This document shows, one piece after another, positions 35,466 through 50,078 of a stretch of 64,000 bases of DNA. Every line of letters begins with the position of its first letter. The first letter of the stretch is position 1. Source of the stretch: Auanema rhodensis (lineage: Eukaryota > Nematoda > Chromadorea > Rhabditida > Rhabditidae). The stretch spans positions 14,332,131-14,396,130 of the forward strand of contig OZ059894.1 in the NCBI GenBank assembly GCA_964057225.1, given 5' to 3'. The notes under the pieces are model-generated. The model was not told where the DNA came from, did not search any database, and saw only the letters and a list, made by a program, of their open reading frames with translations. The translations under genes were made by a program, and so were the position numbers.

Positions 35466-38400
35466 TGTATGTTATAGTAATAAGTAGCAGTGCATTTTGT
35501 CTCAAGACAAATACTAGGTTATCCTGAATGAATTGGTACAACTCATCATATATCTCAAGCATTATCGTCTATCATCATTATCAAAATATTTCTTTCAACT
35601 GATACCTTTTCCTCAAAATATGATCTTTTTAGATAAAAAAGAAAAATTCAAACTCTTCATACTATTGTAGAAAAACAGAAGATTTTCATTTCTTTTCTTT
35701 GCTAAAAAAATCCAAATAATCCCATATAAGGAAACATAAAAAAATTCTCTGTATATCCTTCTTATATTTTGATTCTTATCCTGCTTTTCATCAATTTTCT
35801 CGTTTTTAAAACAAATTTGTTCTATCAAAATCTATTCAAAATGTGATAAACTTTTCTCTTTACAGCAAATTTTCCTTCCCTCTTCATGCAATATGTTTTA
35901 TGATTTTTATTGGATTTTCATCAAAAATCTTTGTGCATTTCATAGCTGATCCTTTCGATATTTCTTCTCGATCTTTCTTTTTTTTCTATTTTGCCGTTTC
36001 CATCTTGTTTTACAAAGGTTGTTCGTAATAAATGACCAGTTGTTAAACTAAATCAATCTGTCGTTTTCAATTCCCTTATTGAATATCCTCTAATCGGTGT
36101 TCCAAATTGAAGGAAAATTTCCATATTTTCAACTTTATTTCCTTCATTAATGTTATTAACAAGTTTTTTTTTATTATTTTGTCTTAATATCTCATTTCAT
36201 TATTCTTTGTTTTAACTTGATTTGAGAGTTATGATGATTATAGACGAATTTTTAAATTCATCTTTCATCTCGTATGCAGTCTATGAGTCTCGTAAATGAA
36301 AGTAAAAATAACGTTTTCCTGGTTCAAAAATAGAAATTTGTTAATTGGACTAGAAATTATTTTGAATTTCTGTTATTATAAATGTATTTGACTTATATAA
36401 CGACATCTTAGTATCTCATCTATTTGTTTATATTCTATTCTTCTCTCAAGGTGGCCCCCAAGAAAAGACAAAATATTCAGAAAATTTTTAAAATTTCGTT
36501 TCAGCCCAGTAAGGTAACAGATCAAAACCTTTTATTTCAGATTTTTTATATTTTCACAGTTGAAATTAAGCTCGATTATAAGCTCAATTAAACAGTTGGT
36601 CAGTGAGTAGTGGGTGAACATTTTCATCAAAGACCACGAAGCTCACCCAATTGCGTCACCCATTCAGAACAACTGCTTTTAATATTCAATACAATAAAAG
36701 AAGCGACGTTTCTGTTCATTTTTTTTCTAAAATCATCTCTATTTTCATATACAATCACTATATCAAATAATAATCTTTGATTCTCTCTATTCTCATATTG
36801 GACATATTACTTTATATCTCTCAAACTTTATTTCTCTCTCTCTCTTTCTCTCTCTCCCTTTCTCTCTTGTTTTCAAAATCTGTATTCTACTTCTCTCGTA
36901 TCTTTCAACATCTTCAAAGCATTTCTCTCTGCTGGATAAAATTTAAAAATAGATTTCCTGCAGAATACCCCCTCCCCCAGCTGATAGGTTGTACAGGCTA
37001 ACTCCAGAAGATATAGCAGACCACACAGATGTCCTTTTAATCTGTTCAACAAACTTTCAATTGTTATATCTAACTATATGTATATAACTATATATCTATA
37101 TATATATATATATATCTATATATTTCTTATAAAGTATATATTTAACATATTTTATTTGATTAGTTTCTATACTTTTTTTCATAAAATTTGCAAACAATTC
37201 ATTAACTATATAAATATCTTCTTCTATTACTCCTCCAACCACAAAGAATCAAAAAATCAGTTTTTCTCACTAATTGCTGATGTTTTTCCCCTGAGTACAA
37301 ACTTAATTTTTAGATGATATCATCAATAGTATGCATTACTTTCTCATAATTTATCAGCATCCTAAGTTTGCCCTTGTAATATCCTCAAACTCTTTACTAT
37401 ATCTTCTCCTCCCTCACCACATTTTATAATATACTATAAACTTAACAAACATATGCAGTCACAGTTATTTCATAAAATTTGAATCAAATAACAAACTCCA
37501 ATATAATTTTTATACTTCTAACAGTTGATCTAATACTGAGTCTTTTTCTGCTATAACATAACTCAATACTTCGAATATTGGCAAAAGTAGTTTGAGTATC
37601 GTACGAGATGACGTTTGATGCGTTTAATGGCATATTTTTTGTTCTTTCAATCATTGTTAGAACAATGTTTGATCACAATTTCTTGGAGCTTATGCTATTG
37701 CACCTTTTCGGCATGCTTAACTCAATACTTCTAAAATTCCTTCCGTTTTTCTTTTTTTTTCTACTTCTTCTTTTTGTCACTTTCACTGAAATATATACAT
37801 AAATTGTCATCTTACACGCATTTTTCTTCCTTTTTCTTTCTAAATAAACCTTTTTCTATCTCAATTTTAATGTGAATGAATAAGCACTAAGGTAATAGCA
37901 TGTGAATATGTTTGTGAGTGGGTGCTATACCACGATCTTTCCCTCTTACATTTCCTCAAACCAACATCATTATCCTGGCATCGCCTGACCAAAAGAATCA
38001 CCGATCTACTATGCATAGGCCTCATGTCACATTAGACCTTCATGTGCTTCTCGTCCTCAACTATCAACAAGTGCTCTAAGAACAGAGTTTGTCACCACCT
38101 TGACTAGATGCTGGCATCTGGTATAAGATGATGTTTTTCATTAGCTCATTCACTAACCCAATTATCAGTAATATCAACACTGTTAATTGATCTATTAAAT
38201 TATAATAAATTACTACGTAAAGCTCAAATCTTATATAGAAATAGTTCATACATATATTGGAGACAATTTCCATAAATTGCTTAATATAGCAACAAAAAGA
38301 TGTAAAAAAGAAATGGTGAGTATGAGTCAACGAAATGGAAATGAATGTATAAAGATAGAGAGATAGGGAGAGAGAGAGATAGATATAGAGAGAGAAGGTT

Positions 38401-41400
38401 GAATATTACTTACTTTTCATGCAACCTTAATAGAGTAATGTGCTGACGTAGGAAATAAATGAACTGCTAAAACAATAACTTCAATTGCACACAAAGATAA
38501 TATTGGAATGTAAAATGACAAAAAAATCTTTTCCTTCCAATAGCTTTTCATCAATTACTTATGAAAATAATTTCTTTTTTGAATATATAAAACATAAAGA
38601 AAATTAATTAATTGTTTATTTCATTTTATTCTTTTCATTTTCACTTCCGAATTAAAAAATATATGATTTCATTGATCTATTGTTCAGATTATATTTCATT
38701 ATTCCTCATAATATTAATATTACTATATATTATTATATAGTTAATTCATATATACATATATTCTTTATAGTTTCTTCAATTTATTTTTTTATTTTGTGAA
38801 AAAAAAAAGAATAAAAAAATATTTAAAAGAAAGTGAACGGCAATCTTATTCAATTTCCTTTGGCATCCGGATCATCTATGGCTTCTTTTCTTTTTCAAAA
38901 TTGTTAAATGTTCTTATAGTTTGTCTTCAGCCTATTTCCGAATTTCGAAATCTTTTCATAATGTTCATTAGAACGTTGAGCAGTCCGTCATCTGAATCCT
39001 CTAAATGCGGTCCTCGTGGTCTTCACCTCATCTTCTCCAGATTCGTTCACAGCATCATAATGCCTACCATATACACATAGTATACCGGATTGAATGTCCT
39101 TCATCATGTAACTCGACCCTCCCTCTATCTATCTCTCTGCCTTTCGCTTTCTCTTTTACCAGGTTTTCAACATCTGCTGGTGTGAGCTACGTCCTTTATA
39201 CTTTTTTTTTATTTCATGCTCTGAACTATGGGTTAGTATCATACAACAACAATTTTTTTTGAGCTATATCTTCAGCATTTTTTCTTTTTCTTTCCCATAA
39301 AATCTAAGAAGTTCCCTGAAAGCACAGCAAAAATCATGATGACAAGCCTTTAGGCTAATTCTCACGTTGGTAACGCTTTCACGTATCACGCGTTCAAGTA
39401 TTCAAATTCATATTATAGCCTATTGCCACAATTGAACGGTTGTTACATGCTTCTCTCTTATCTCTTCATATACATACAAATAATAATTCATATTATATTA
39501 TATATATGTATATAGTATATACATACATATCTCTGTATAGTTTAGAAACCTGATTCTACTACAATCTTTTCACATGGAATCCATATTTTACTTTCTTTGA
39601 ATGAAAAATCTCGAACATCTACTACAATGTTATTGAAAACTGTTTTAAAATAGTTAAGAATCCTTCAAAGACTTATTGCTGCTTTTTGCGATTCTCAACA
39701 TTCCCTGTCACATTTCAATAAAAAACAAGTAAAATCGTCAGATTTCACTTGTTTCATTTTCTCATTGACCTCTATTCTTCAGCATATGAAGCTTGCTAGT
39801 AATCCTTATAGACAGCTCCTCTATTTCAATTAAGAAACATTACAAATGATCTTTACTGCTCTTTATTGAAGCTTCACAATGATTTTCCTCAGGCAACATC
39901 TTGACATCTATTATTCTATAGCTTAACAATTATGTTTTGGAGTTTCTTCCATTCTTCAAACCATACTCAAACTTTTAATGTTTCCAAAAAGAGCATAAAT
40001 GAAGCCGTAGAACTAAGTGGAGATCTATCGTTAAACCCATATTTTCATATTTTTCATATCAAAAGAGAAAATATTTGTCTATATCTGAAAACATTTAGTA
40101 AAGAAGCTTGAATCTAACATAAATGTACGTGCTTCTTCGCGTTTCGTAGATTTTTTCTTGTTATGCTATTGCCTTCAGGTAGTTTTCAGAGGTCATATTT
40201 GGCTTACTTCCACAATTTTCCAATTCCTCTTTCACATTGCTTGCCTTCTCGTTTTTCTCTATCATCTGAATATTTCCGTATCGAGAGTCAAATGATGTCG
40301 TGTGACACGAAATCATCTGTGAATTTCTTAGAAAAGGTTTGATAAGCCTGACAGGCGACGATAAAATATCATTTGAAACAGTAGAACAAGACAGAGGGTG
40401 GGAGAAAGCTTTCAGAATCTCATCAACTCTTTACATCCTTCTTCAAATAGTTAAAATGACATTTTTATTAGATATCGTTGATAAAACATGAGAGCTAATT
40501 GAAGTTTCAATATAAAACAACTTGTGCTCATGATAACACAGATCACGCTATATGAATTCGTTTGCATTAACCGCTTTAATAGCTTTGAGTCCACCTCCAC
40601 ATTCCATGTGGGTCGTTAAGAAGAACAGAAGCTCTTAAACAAGCTTTACGGCCTTTGATTTCATGAAATCATACCTTTTAGAATGATCTTCGTACGAGCT
40701 ACATACTTTCTGATTTCAAAAAAAAAAATTATGTTGAAAAGAAGAATCAATATATCTCTCATTTGTATCTATTTCTGTTGTTTATTAAATATAAAATAAT
40801 AATAATTCATCATATTATTTACTTAAAAACTTTTGTTTCACATCTATTAATAACTATTAAGAACTAATTGTTCCTGCTTCGTTGTCCATATCACCTGTAA
40901 TCTCACAACCTTTTCTTTAAACCAAGTTTTTTCATGTTATGTTTTCATGTAAACAGCAATCATATTATCAGTTTGTTGACGTCATAACTTTCCAGAATCT
41001 ACTTTCAAAATAAAGAACAAGAAGATTATCCACATTTTAATATTACTTAATCCAAATAAATGACGTTGAAGAACCGAAGTGTTCCCCCCCCCTATGTCAT
41101 CTTCCTCATTTGTCTTACCTCTCTCTGTTCATCTCACATTGTCTATTTCTCTTCTGTTACACAACTACATGGCTTGTATTCTAGCCTGTTGAAGCTATTT
41201 CCAAACTAAGCCACCTTAAGCTATATCTGCTTCGTCAGCAGTTTGGAAGTCATTGGATTCTATGTGACGCTTTCTTATTCTGAGCTTTTCGATCAGGTCG
41301 CTCAGATCATTTGACCATCTAAGTTCAACTGTTCAACCGTTATGTAGTTCCAATATGAATTAATATATAAATATAGTTTACCCCCATCGATCCCACTAAT

Positions 41401-42839
41401 ATCTACTTCACTTGATCTTATTGAAATGTATTAGAATTAGAAAACAAAGCTTATTCATTATTTTCTACCAATATTTGTGAGTAATCACTTCTGTTATCTG
41501 TTTCATTGAGTAGGACTTATCTTATCCTAACCTTGCACTCTATCCTCCACTTTCTCTATTCATTATGATTTGAAAACATTTGTAATACGTTTGTTAGCAT
41601 TTTTATAAATTGCCCAGACATTTTTTAAAATCAAAAACTCAACCGCTCTTATAATCTAGTTAAATGAAAATGATTTCTCTTTATCTTATTATTCTAATTT
41701 ATTTTCTTCTAATCGTGTAATTTCTGTTTACATTTTTTGAAATTGCTTAGTTGTCAATATACTTATACAACAAACAATAATTGAAGTACCTTTCTGATCT
41801 TTCCAATGAAAACGATCTCTTGGGCAGAGCTCATTTTTGCATTTAGATTGACTTCTCATCCTCACAATGTAGAGAAAAGGAGACGCGTAGTTCAATCTAT
41901 GTACCTTTTCGTTTTTTTCTTCGAATATTAAACAATCTACTTGCAGAATAAGAAGAATTTATAATTGCCCTCTTGAAAAATCTGAGTTTTTTTCCATCCT
42001 GATTAGTAAATGGATGATATTACTTCATTGTCTGCTCATCAAAGATCGTTCAGTTGATCAAATCTTAAATTTTGATTGAGTTCTTTCCTCTTCGGTTCTT
42101 ATAATATTCAACAAGTTAAAAATCGTTTTTATCATTTAACCTTTATAATTTGACAAAATGATAAATGATGACATGTATCACATATGCTTCATATAATTCA
42201 AAAAAATAGTTTATTTTTATTTCAAATGCTGATGTTAGAAGCACGAACTAGTATTCATTGATTCTTTTAAATTTTGTATATTTTGTCTATTCTAGCAGAA
42301 TCTTTTATGGTCTAAGAACAACATTTAGCAGATGTTCTTCGTTTTTTCAATATTTAAATGACTTCCTTATATGAAAGTCATATGATCCAACACTCTACCC
42401 CTTCTCCAATCATCATAGGTCATGAATAGTTGTGTCCGTTTTCTCGTTCAGCTTGCAAAAGCACATGCCCAATAGACTACAGAAAAGTATAAGAAGGAAG
42501 ATATCAACCAGGCTTATTCGAGCTCCAGTAAGCTCCTTGAACCTACTTGCATCATTAATTCACTACATACAACTGCTGCAAGTTCACAAAAAAAGATTAA
42601 GAATAAGTATGTACATGATACTGTTTTAATTACTAAGCAAGAATTGTAGTGTACTTGGAAGTTTTAATTTGAAATCTGCAGCGCTATATCCAAAAGATCT
42701 TTGGCGTCGTAAGATAATTCTTCATTTTGTGGATTGGGTCTCTATACTATTCTCTTGTTTTCTTATATTGTGTCATTCTATATGCTCTTTTCTATCTATT
42801 TTATTTATTAATTTAAAATTATTAATTTATTTATTTATA

Positions 42840-42864
42840 GTGAACGAATGCTAGTCAACTTTTT
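42840..42864 (+). promoter_or_regulatory. Splice acceptor and leader before the small membrane-protein gene
   Basis: TTATTTATAG ends at 42840, about 25 bases before the ATG at 42865, after a T/A-rich intron-like stretch. It may be a trans-splice site or the end of a 5' intron. Confidence 0.4.
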
Positions 42865-43479
42865 ATGCTGCTCTACATCACAATAGGTATTCTTTTAGCC
42901 TATACTATCATATTGATCGGCTTTTTCATGGGATGGTGTACTTTAATACCAACAAAGTAAAACATTTTTCATTTTTTTAAAGATATTTATGTTTATTTAA
43001 CAGATGCCATCCACGTCGAGGCATTCCTTTCAGTTCTGTCAAATCTCCTCGTCGGAATACAAAATTTGTGGAAATAGATTCTATATCATCTAGGTATGAT
43101 TCTTAAAATAAATTGCATTTTGAATTGTTTTGATTTAAGCATTTCTAGCACATCATTGGATGTATGTAGACAAGTTCCACGCAAATTCTCAAGACCAAAT
43201 AAGAAAAAATTATCTTTAAATGTTCCTAGTAGGACACAACCATACAAAGTTAATGATTATTTGCATCCAAAATATTCTTTACCACCAGTTGATATGGTTG
43301 ATGGAAGGGTTAGTTCATATTTATTAATTTATTAATTAACTGATATCAATGAATTTCAGCTTCAATGGGAGTTTCATCAGTTGCTTCGAACACCTGGAAA
43401 ATCTGTTCGACAGTTCTCCTCCAATCCTCCCTCACAGAAGGTTTCTGAGTGTGAATCTGTAGTGATTCAAATCAATTAG
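42865..43479 (+). CDS. Small single-pass membrane protein, unknown
   Basis: Four exons (42865-42956, 43004-43093, 43149-43308, 43360-43479) join in frame to 153 residues. The N-terminal third is one hydrophobic segment (MLLYITIGILLAYTIILIGF then FMGWCTLIP), likely a signal anchor. The rest is a basic, Ser/Pro-rich cytosolic-looking tail: CHPRRGIPFSSVKSPRRN, PRKFSRPNKKKLSLNVPSR, VNDYLHPKYSLPPVDMVDGR and LQWEFHQLLRTPGKSVRQ. I do not recognise a family. The LHPKYSLPPVD and LRTPGKS segments look like short linear motifs. The start was chosen because an upstream in-frame ATG is closed by a stop; an additional 5' exon is possible. AATAAA at 43843-43848 is a candidate polyadenylation signal, 25-90 bp before the convergent condensin gene ends. 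Confidence 0.65.
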
Positions 43480-43928
43480 TTGTATTCGTTTTATTATTCT
43501 CCTCGAAACGGTGTCGAAACAATGTCGGGTATCTCATTCATTATTTTAACTTTCACGTTATACCGTAATAGTTCTTAATATCCAAGTTGAAATGCGTTTG
43601 TCCTCGCTATATTAGATCTTACTGCAAGTCACTCTTCATCTTTCGTTCACAAAATCTCAGTTTCAATATTAAATTCTTTTTTTTTTGGTATTTCATTGTG
43701 TCACTGGTTTTTATTTATTCATAATTTTGAAATATATTTTGTTCACATCTCGTGATTATGTGGTTTTGGTACAGGTTTTTGCTAAATTAGAACTAAGTAT
43801 ATTGCTCATTTAAAGTTGAAAATCTCTGTAAATATAGACTTAAATAAAATATTTCTATTTTTTTACATAATTAGTATTAAGAATACAATATATGATACAT
43901 AAGAGATCGTAAACTTAAAAGTATAATT

Positions 43929-46900
43929 TCAAACTTCAAGCAATGCTTTCATTTGAGAAAGTAATAAGTTGTCCTCGACAACATTTTCCGTTCTTTCTTC
44001 CAATTCTTTTATTTTCATTGATAAAACATTTAACAATGTTTTAACATCCTCAGAAATACGAAATACTACTGAAAAGCATGATTCATGTAAGTAAAATACA
44101 CACAGCTAAGATTTACCTGTCGTACTTTGTTGAACTCTCTTAACACCTTTCAATTCTAAATCACATTGATATGAAAGTTGAGCACAAGCACCTAGTCTAT
44201 GAAGACAGGTGTCAGCATCAATACTATCATTAACTAGCGTATCAGCAATAAAGATACCTCCTAATGTGGATAAAAACTTCCTAAAAAAATTCCTTTTCTT
44301 TTTTTTAAAGAATCTTCGATAATACCTCACAAGTGTTTTACTTTTTAAGAAAACTCGGTTTAAAATTATTTGAATAACTCGAGGTACTTCATAATCGTGA
44401 AGTCTTGGATCTGCTATATCATGATACTGAAAATTGCATTGCAAAGATTAAATCGAAAGTATATCTTCTGAAACCTGTTCAATTGTTTCAACCAAATGAT
44501 TTAATAGAAACACTGCAACCTTGTTGATAATTCTAAATTTTACAAAGTTTTGAAAGAAATTTAATCTTCAGAATACCTATCAACGTAAACATCAGTGCAT
44601 TCCACACAATCAAGCACACTCTTCCATATTTGTGCATAAGTATCTCCGATTTCTAAAATAAAACAATTGTTTGTTGGTTTCCCTTCACTACAATCCATAC
44701 TCTTATCATCCATTTCTTCGTCATCTTCTTCTTCACAGCGAGCAATTATCCACTTAGGCAAGAATTCAAAGATGTTTGAAATGTCGTTGAAACTGCCTTC
44801 CTTCTATAAATATCTTGTTCTAGAATTTTCGAAAATTATTAATATTACTAATTCCAAGATTTGTTTTGTAGCTTGTATAACAGGACAAATTAAGGATGAT
44901 GGTGTACTTTTGGAACAAAAATCGGTTATCGTTCTTAAATGAAAACGGTCAGAGAAATCAGAAAAGGTTGCCCTGTAAATACCTTACGGCCAGATCGAAG
45001 AAATTAATCTGATTTCTCATAATTTCTGAAGCATCTTCTGATTCATGTGAACCTCGAATGAATGAGGGGGCTTGAGAATACGTGGGTACTTTTGTAAAAT
45101 CCCACGACATCATTAGGAGACCAATATGTCTTAAGACAGCCTAAATCCTAGGAAATTATTTTGCTCTATTGAACCAAGATTACTTCGCTAAGTGAGATGA
45201 TTAATTCTAATCGAGAATCATTGGCGAAGAGAGGAATTTTTGACAGAACATCAGAATTGAACCACATAAGGGTATCACATATGTCACGCACAATTATGAT
45301 AGAGCGGTCCACGTCATCTCTCTGAACCAAAAATTAAAAAAAAAACCAAAAAAAAAATTGATACATGGCAATTCAAAAGAATTGAAGTCAACGTAAATCT
45401 AGTGCTGAAAGCATCTAGAAGACTTTCATCTGGTATATGAACATCGGAATCAAAACTTAAGCGTCGATCTATCACCATGCGAACACTATTCAATTGCTGA
45501 AAGCAAGATTGATTATTTTGTTTTTTTTTAATTTCAACCTTGAAAAATGCTTCCAATTCATCCATATGTGTATAAGTCATAAGCTGATGAGTACTGTAAC
45601 TTCTCATCAAATACTTGAGATAAGTTAATGCTTTTCTCAAATGATCATTAGGTGTCAACTAAATCATGATTAAGATTCAAGTAGCTTTTGTTAATCCTCC
45701 TACTTTTGTTATAGTTCCTGCTTTTGCTTTTTTACGAGCTGGTGAACTGGTGAGTGAACATGAGTTGAGCACATCAAGGCCTTAATACAAAGTCAAAATA
45801 ATGTTTAGTATATGGGCATACCAGATCTAATAATATCAAAAAGATAATTAATGTTCCATTGAGCAGTGGCTTCTAAATAGGGTTCTAACACGCATTCATC
45901 CACGGCCTGAAAACAACAGCGTTTCTATGAATATTTTGAAACTTTGTAACCTTTTCATTCAAAAGTGTTAGAACAGATGATGTTACACCATCCAAATGCT
46001 TTTGAGGAAGTATACTTCCTAATACCATAGTCGTGCCGATCAAGGAAGTCATCTGTAATAAGTAATACTTTTCTTACAAATGTGGAAAAAATAGGCGTAC
46101 TCTAAAACATTTAAACATTTTTTCAAACATTTTTTTACCAAGATTTTCAAGTTTCATCTTAGAAGCAGCATTGCTTGGGTCAAGAAGTTGCTAAATATAG
46201 CATCATTATTTATATAGATTAAATTCAGTTACTTTACGAATACTCATCCACATTACAACTGCGCATTCAAGCATAATTTTTAAACGTTGCCATTCTGGAC
46301 TATTTTCATCTGAAAATCACTGTTGATTATGATAACTCTGAACCTGCAGAAAACACCTCCTGCCGATAATTCCATTGTTGGACCACTTAATGTGCCAACA
46401 GTATCATTGAGATTCAGAGTTCCTGACATGCTCACATCTTTGCCTAATCCAGCATTAGCTGAACGATAAACGGCAATAGAAATAAAAGTGATATGCTCAA
46501 CTATAAGTAAATATATAATATATAACATGTTCTTTTCATCATTACCTGCTTCTGAAACCGAAACAAGATTCAAATCATACAACATACGATGGAATGTTAA
46601 AGCTGCAACTCGTCCATATTTAATCAAAATACCAACTCTGCGGAGTTTTTCATTCTGATCCACATCCACAGGATAAAATGACTATAATTTTGATAATTAA
46701 AATTAGACAAAAACAATTAGAACAAACTCTGAATATAAGCGGTACAATTTCCTTTCTAACTGCCTCAGACGTTTCGGTTTCTAACCGCGCTAGAATATGA
46801 TCCATTGGCACAATATCGAAGAACTAAAAAATTATTTCAATGAGAAAACTATGAGAGATTTTTATAGATTTCTCACTTTGATAAACCTATGCCCCTTAAG

Positions 46901-48395
46901 TTTTCTAAGCAAATTGAAGGCTCGAATTCGAATTCGGTCATTTTTATCATCAATACCACTCGGAATGATACATTTCAAAGCGTGTTCGGTAGCATTCAAG
47001 CAAAGCGACACCGGGAGCATGAATTGCATTCCTTCATATACAGCTAATCGTGTACCAATATCAGCATCTTTGCTCAATTCATCACAAATCTGTATTAGAA
47101 AATGAACTAATTGAAACAATCAGTTCCACTAACCGTTGTAAGATATTCTTTTTTTCTAATTGGTGGTATGAAATTCCAAAACAAGCTGACAATTTTCAAC
47201 AACTGAAAATGAAAATGATGACGATATGTGAATCGAGCACAATATTAACCCTTCTAGTTGTTTCTTGCCTAATCATGACGCATGGATCTTTGAGCAATGT
47301 CAGAAAGGTTAAATGCTGTAGATCAATCATTTCATCCCTGTCATCATCAGGAGATACTATTGGATAAAAGTCCAGGAGCATAATAGCTGCATTATAACGA
47401 ACTTTATCGTTGTTTGCCTAAAAATAGCTATTCTTACTTGAGCATGCTTGCTAAAAAAACCTTTAGGTCTCTCCATAAAACAGGCTGTAAGCATTTATAT
47501 AGCATATGATCCATTTTGGCTTTATCAGTTTTGCTTGAAACGAAAAAGGATAAAACCTAAAATAGACAGTAGTGAACAAGAACCCAATCAGCAACTTACA
47601 TGTTGAAATTTCACAGACCAGGGATCTGAAGACTCAAGAGCCGCAAAAGCAGATACGGTAATCATCTCATTCTAAAAAATAGCAATATCATATGATATTC
47701 AATTCTCATAATACTTCTATCTGTTCTCTCAACTCTTCATTTTCAGTTTTGAAAGCTTTCTTCCAAGCAAGGCAAATAACTTCACCATAATGATTACAAG
47801 TTATGCTGAAAATAAATGTATACTAGACAATAAAATAGACAAACAATACTTAGTAGCTCCATTTAAAATAGCTTTTTTTATCAAATTCAGAGCCTCTCTC
47901 GGCTGAATTTTCTCGATGGCATGAGCACAGATTTTACGACCTTTAAATATTCTTCAAACAGGTTTTGTTTAACTAATTACCTTCCGGTACAGTTAGAAAA
48001 GTATCTGACCATAGTCCTTTCCTCAATAAATTGACATCGCATTTTTCAATTAATTCTTCATATTGTGAGTAGAGAGTCTTTATAAGAGTTTTCTTTAAAA
48101 AAAATGGCAATTGAAAAAATATTGGAATACCAACATACGTTTCCTTTTATATTTGTAATTACTTTATCAAAAACGGCAGGAAAATCTTCAATAATCATAT
48201 GCTCCTTTTCAGTTTTAACATTTTCTGATTTTATTGGCTTTGATGGCTTAGTATCCTCTGCAGCTTTCTGAAAAAATGTTAGGCAACAATATATTATTCA
48301 AAAAAAACCTTTTTTGGTAGTGGTGGTTTTTTTACACCACATGATTTTGGAGCCACATTTTCTTTATCAGTTGTATTTAAACCTCTACGACTCAT
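43929..48395 (-). CDS. Condensin-2 complex subunit G2 (NCAPG2/CAPG-2)
   Basis: More than twenty short exons, about 1,100 residues by rough count. After a basic N-terminus (MSRRGLNTTDKENVAPK) come alpha-helical HEAT-type repeats. The clearest block is NDKVRYNAAIMLLDFYPIVS, then LTFLTLLKDPCVMIRQETTRRV, which matches the HEAT signature of condensin G2 (A-x-x-L-x-x-x-F-P-I, then D-P-x-x-x-V-R). FYPVDVDQNEKLRRVGILIK and KYGRVAALTFHRMLYDLNLV fit the following G2-specific region. An acidic linker (ARCEEEDDEEMDDKS) lies near the C-terminal third, and the end is a coiled helix (LSMKIKELEERTENVVED). Condensin II is a nuclear complex acting in mitotic chromosome structure. Exact middle exons between 44,800 and 46,300 were only partly checked. 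An acceptor (AAATTTAG) lies just before the start codon. Confidence 0.8.
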
Positions 48396-50078
48396 ATCTT
48401 TGCTAAATTTATGGTAATTATTATAAAAAAATAACTTATTAAATCAAGTATAAAGGAGCCATTATTTGAATATTTATGTCTCGCGCTATTGCTTAATTAC
48501 GTATATCACAATGTTACGTCCACAATTTTTGTATTAACGAGATTTCCTTAAAAGTAGGTTCATTGAATTTATAGAGATGAAGATTTGCTTCGATGCTGCA
48601 AAAGAATAAGAACATATTTAGCCTAACCCATGAAAACAGTTTGTTCTGGTTTAATGAAAGTGTTTCCTTAGGCCATATTCGGCAAGCAGTACATTCGTAT
48701 ATGTAGATTGAAAGTTTCAACCCTTTATTTAAATACTCTTGAGGCGTCTAATTTCACACAAAGATCGAAATTCAAGAAACGAATCATTTCTTTTCTGCAA
48801 GCGGGCAGAGCGGTTGTTCTCTTAAATTTTCTTTTATTCAAAATATTATAATAGAATTGATACTTTTTTGACAAAGAAAAACATTTGTATTAATATATCA
48901 ACAGTCGTCTGTCCCAAATATAAAAGCTTTTTTCCGCTCACAAAGACATAATCTCAAAATTAATCTATTTTATATTCGTTTGCAATATAGAGGCTGCAAT
49001 TTTCCATAAACAACTTGAGATATGGCACTGAATTTGTTTATTCCTCTTATGGGCAGGAAGCCACAAGTGTCAATTTTTCAAGTTTTTAGTTACGCTTAAC
49101 TGCTAAGCTTTTCCTGATGAATCAACATAGAGGTTCTATATATGTTCATAGTAATTTCGTTGAAAATTTTGTATTTTACATAGTTTTGTCCTCATTTTAT
49201 AATCCGTACATCGAACTGCTGTTTATCATTCATGCATGTCCCGATGCCATTGTATGAAAAAAATGCAGCACTTGAGTTTTTTCTTCTTGAACAATCTATT
49301 AAGTACCACATAGACAGCTAAACGCAACGAGAATGAAGCATATGTTCTCAAAATATTGTTCGATATCGAACATGAGGTTTGATTTTCAGTACATCATAAC
49401 CAAATAATGTTAAATAAACTTATTAATGCTAATCAGGCCTCTGTGGTATGCTCACTATTATTAACGGCATATTGCGTATTTTGGAAAGTTTGATAATAGT
49501 TTTCATATATATATATATATTACAAACATTCTTAATCACTTTTCGACTTCAACAATGTAGTAAATTCGATTGCGAGGGTTCTTGTTTACCGAGAGTTGAC
49601 AATTCAAGGTGATATTCATTCTTTCCACTTTTCCATTTTTCTTAAATCTTGTTTAACAACCATGAACATATTTTGTTGCACTGATAGCCATAAAATTTTC
49701 GTTTGTCGTTCTTTCTTTAATTGTTTTATTTAATTATTTTATATATCTGCCTTCAGATTGTTTACTTACGAAGATGATGATTAACGTTCTAACGAATTGT
49801 TCAACATGACTTAAGATTAACATTTTTGAAACTTTTTTTCCCTACTTTTCTTTGTTCCAAGTTCCGCCTAAAGTTAAGTCAAACAGCTTCAGTTCACCAA
49901 ACAATCGTCTTCTGTGTAAACAATCAGTTGTAAATGAGTAATTAAAATGTTATGATTTTTTACTTCTCTTTTTCTTGCCATCTTTTTTTCAACTATATGT
50001 AGACATCTGTCTTATCTTGCTTATATTATTTGAATGTTTTTCTTTAGTTGTATAGTTAATGCAGAGAATTTTGCAGGT
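48396..50078. other. Intergenic region, divergent condensin G2 / SRD5A3
   Basis: About 1.7 kb between divergently transcribed genes, mixed AT-rich composition, no supported exon. A short AT tract lies near 49508-49520. It probably holds both promoters, though I cannot point to specific elements. Confidence 0.55.
50070..50076 (+). promoter_or_regulatory. Candidate trans-splice acceptor of SRD5A3
   Basis: TTTTGCAG ends at 50076, two bases before the ATG. This is what is expected for spliced-leader addition in nematodes, or a 5' UTR intron. Confidence 0.5.

Larger units (their letters stand above)
29848..42839. other. Gene-poor pyrimidine-rich desert
   Basis: About 13 kb with no supportable exon. 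From about 32 kb the + strand is rich in T and C, the opposite of the left-hand deserts. It contains long CT repeats, an AT tract, a GA repeat and scattered mixed-composition patches (37960-38110, 39000-39200, 40180-40700). Open frames are F/S/L-rich by-products of the composition. Because the next gene is on the + strand, the region may include its 5' introns or leader; that is inference. Confidence 0.55.
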
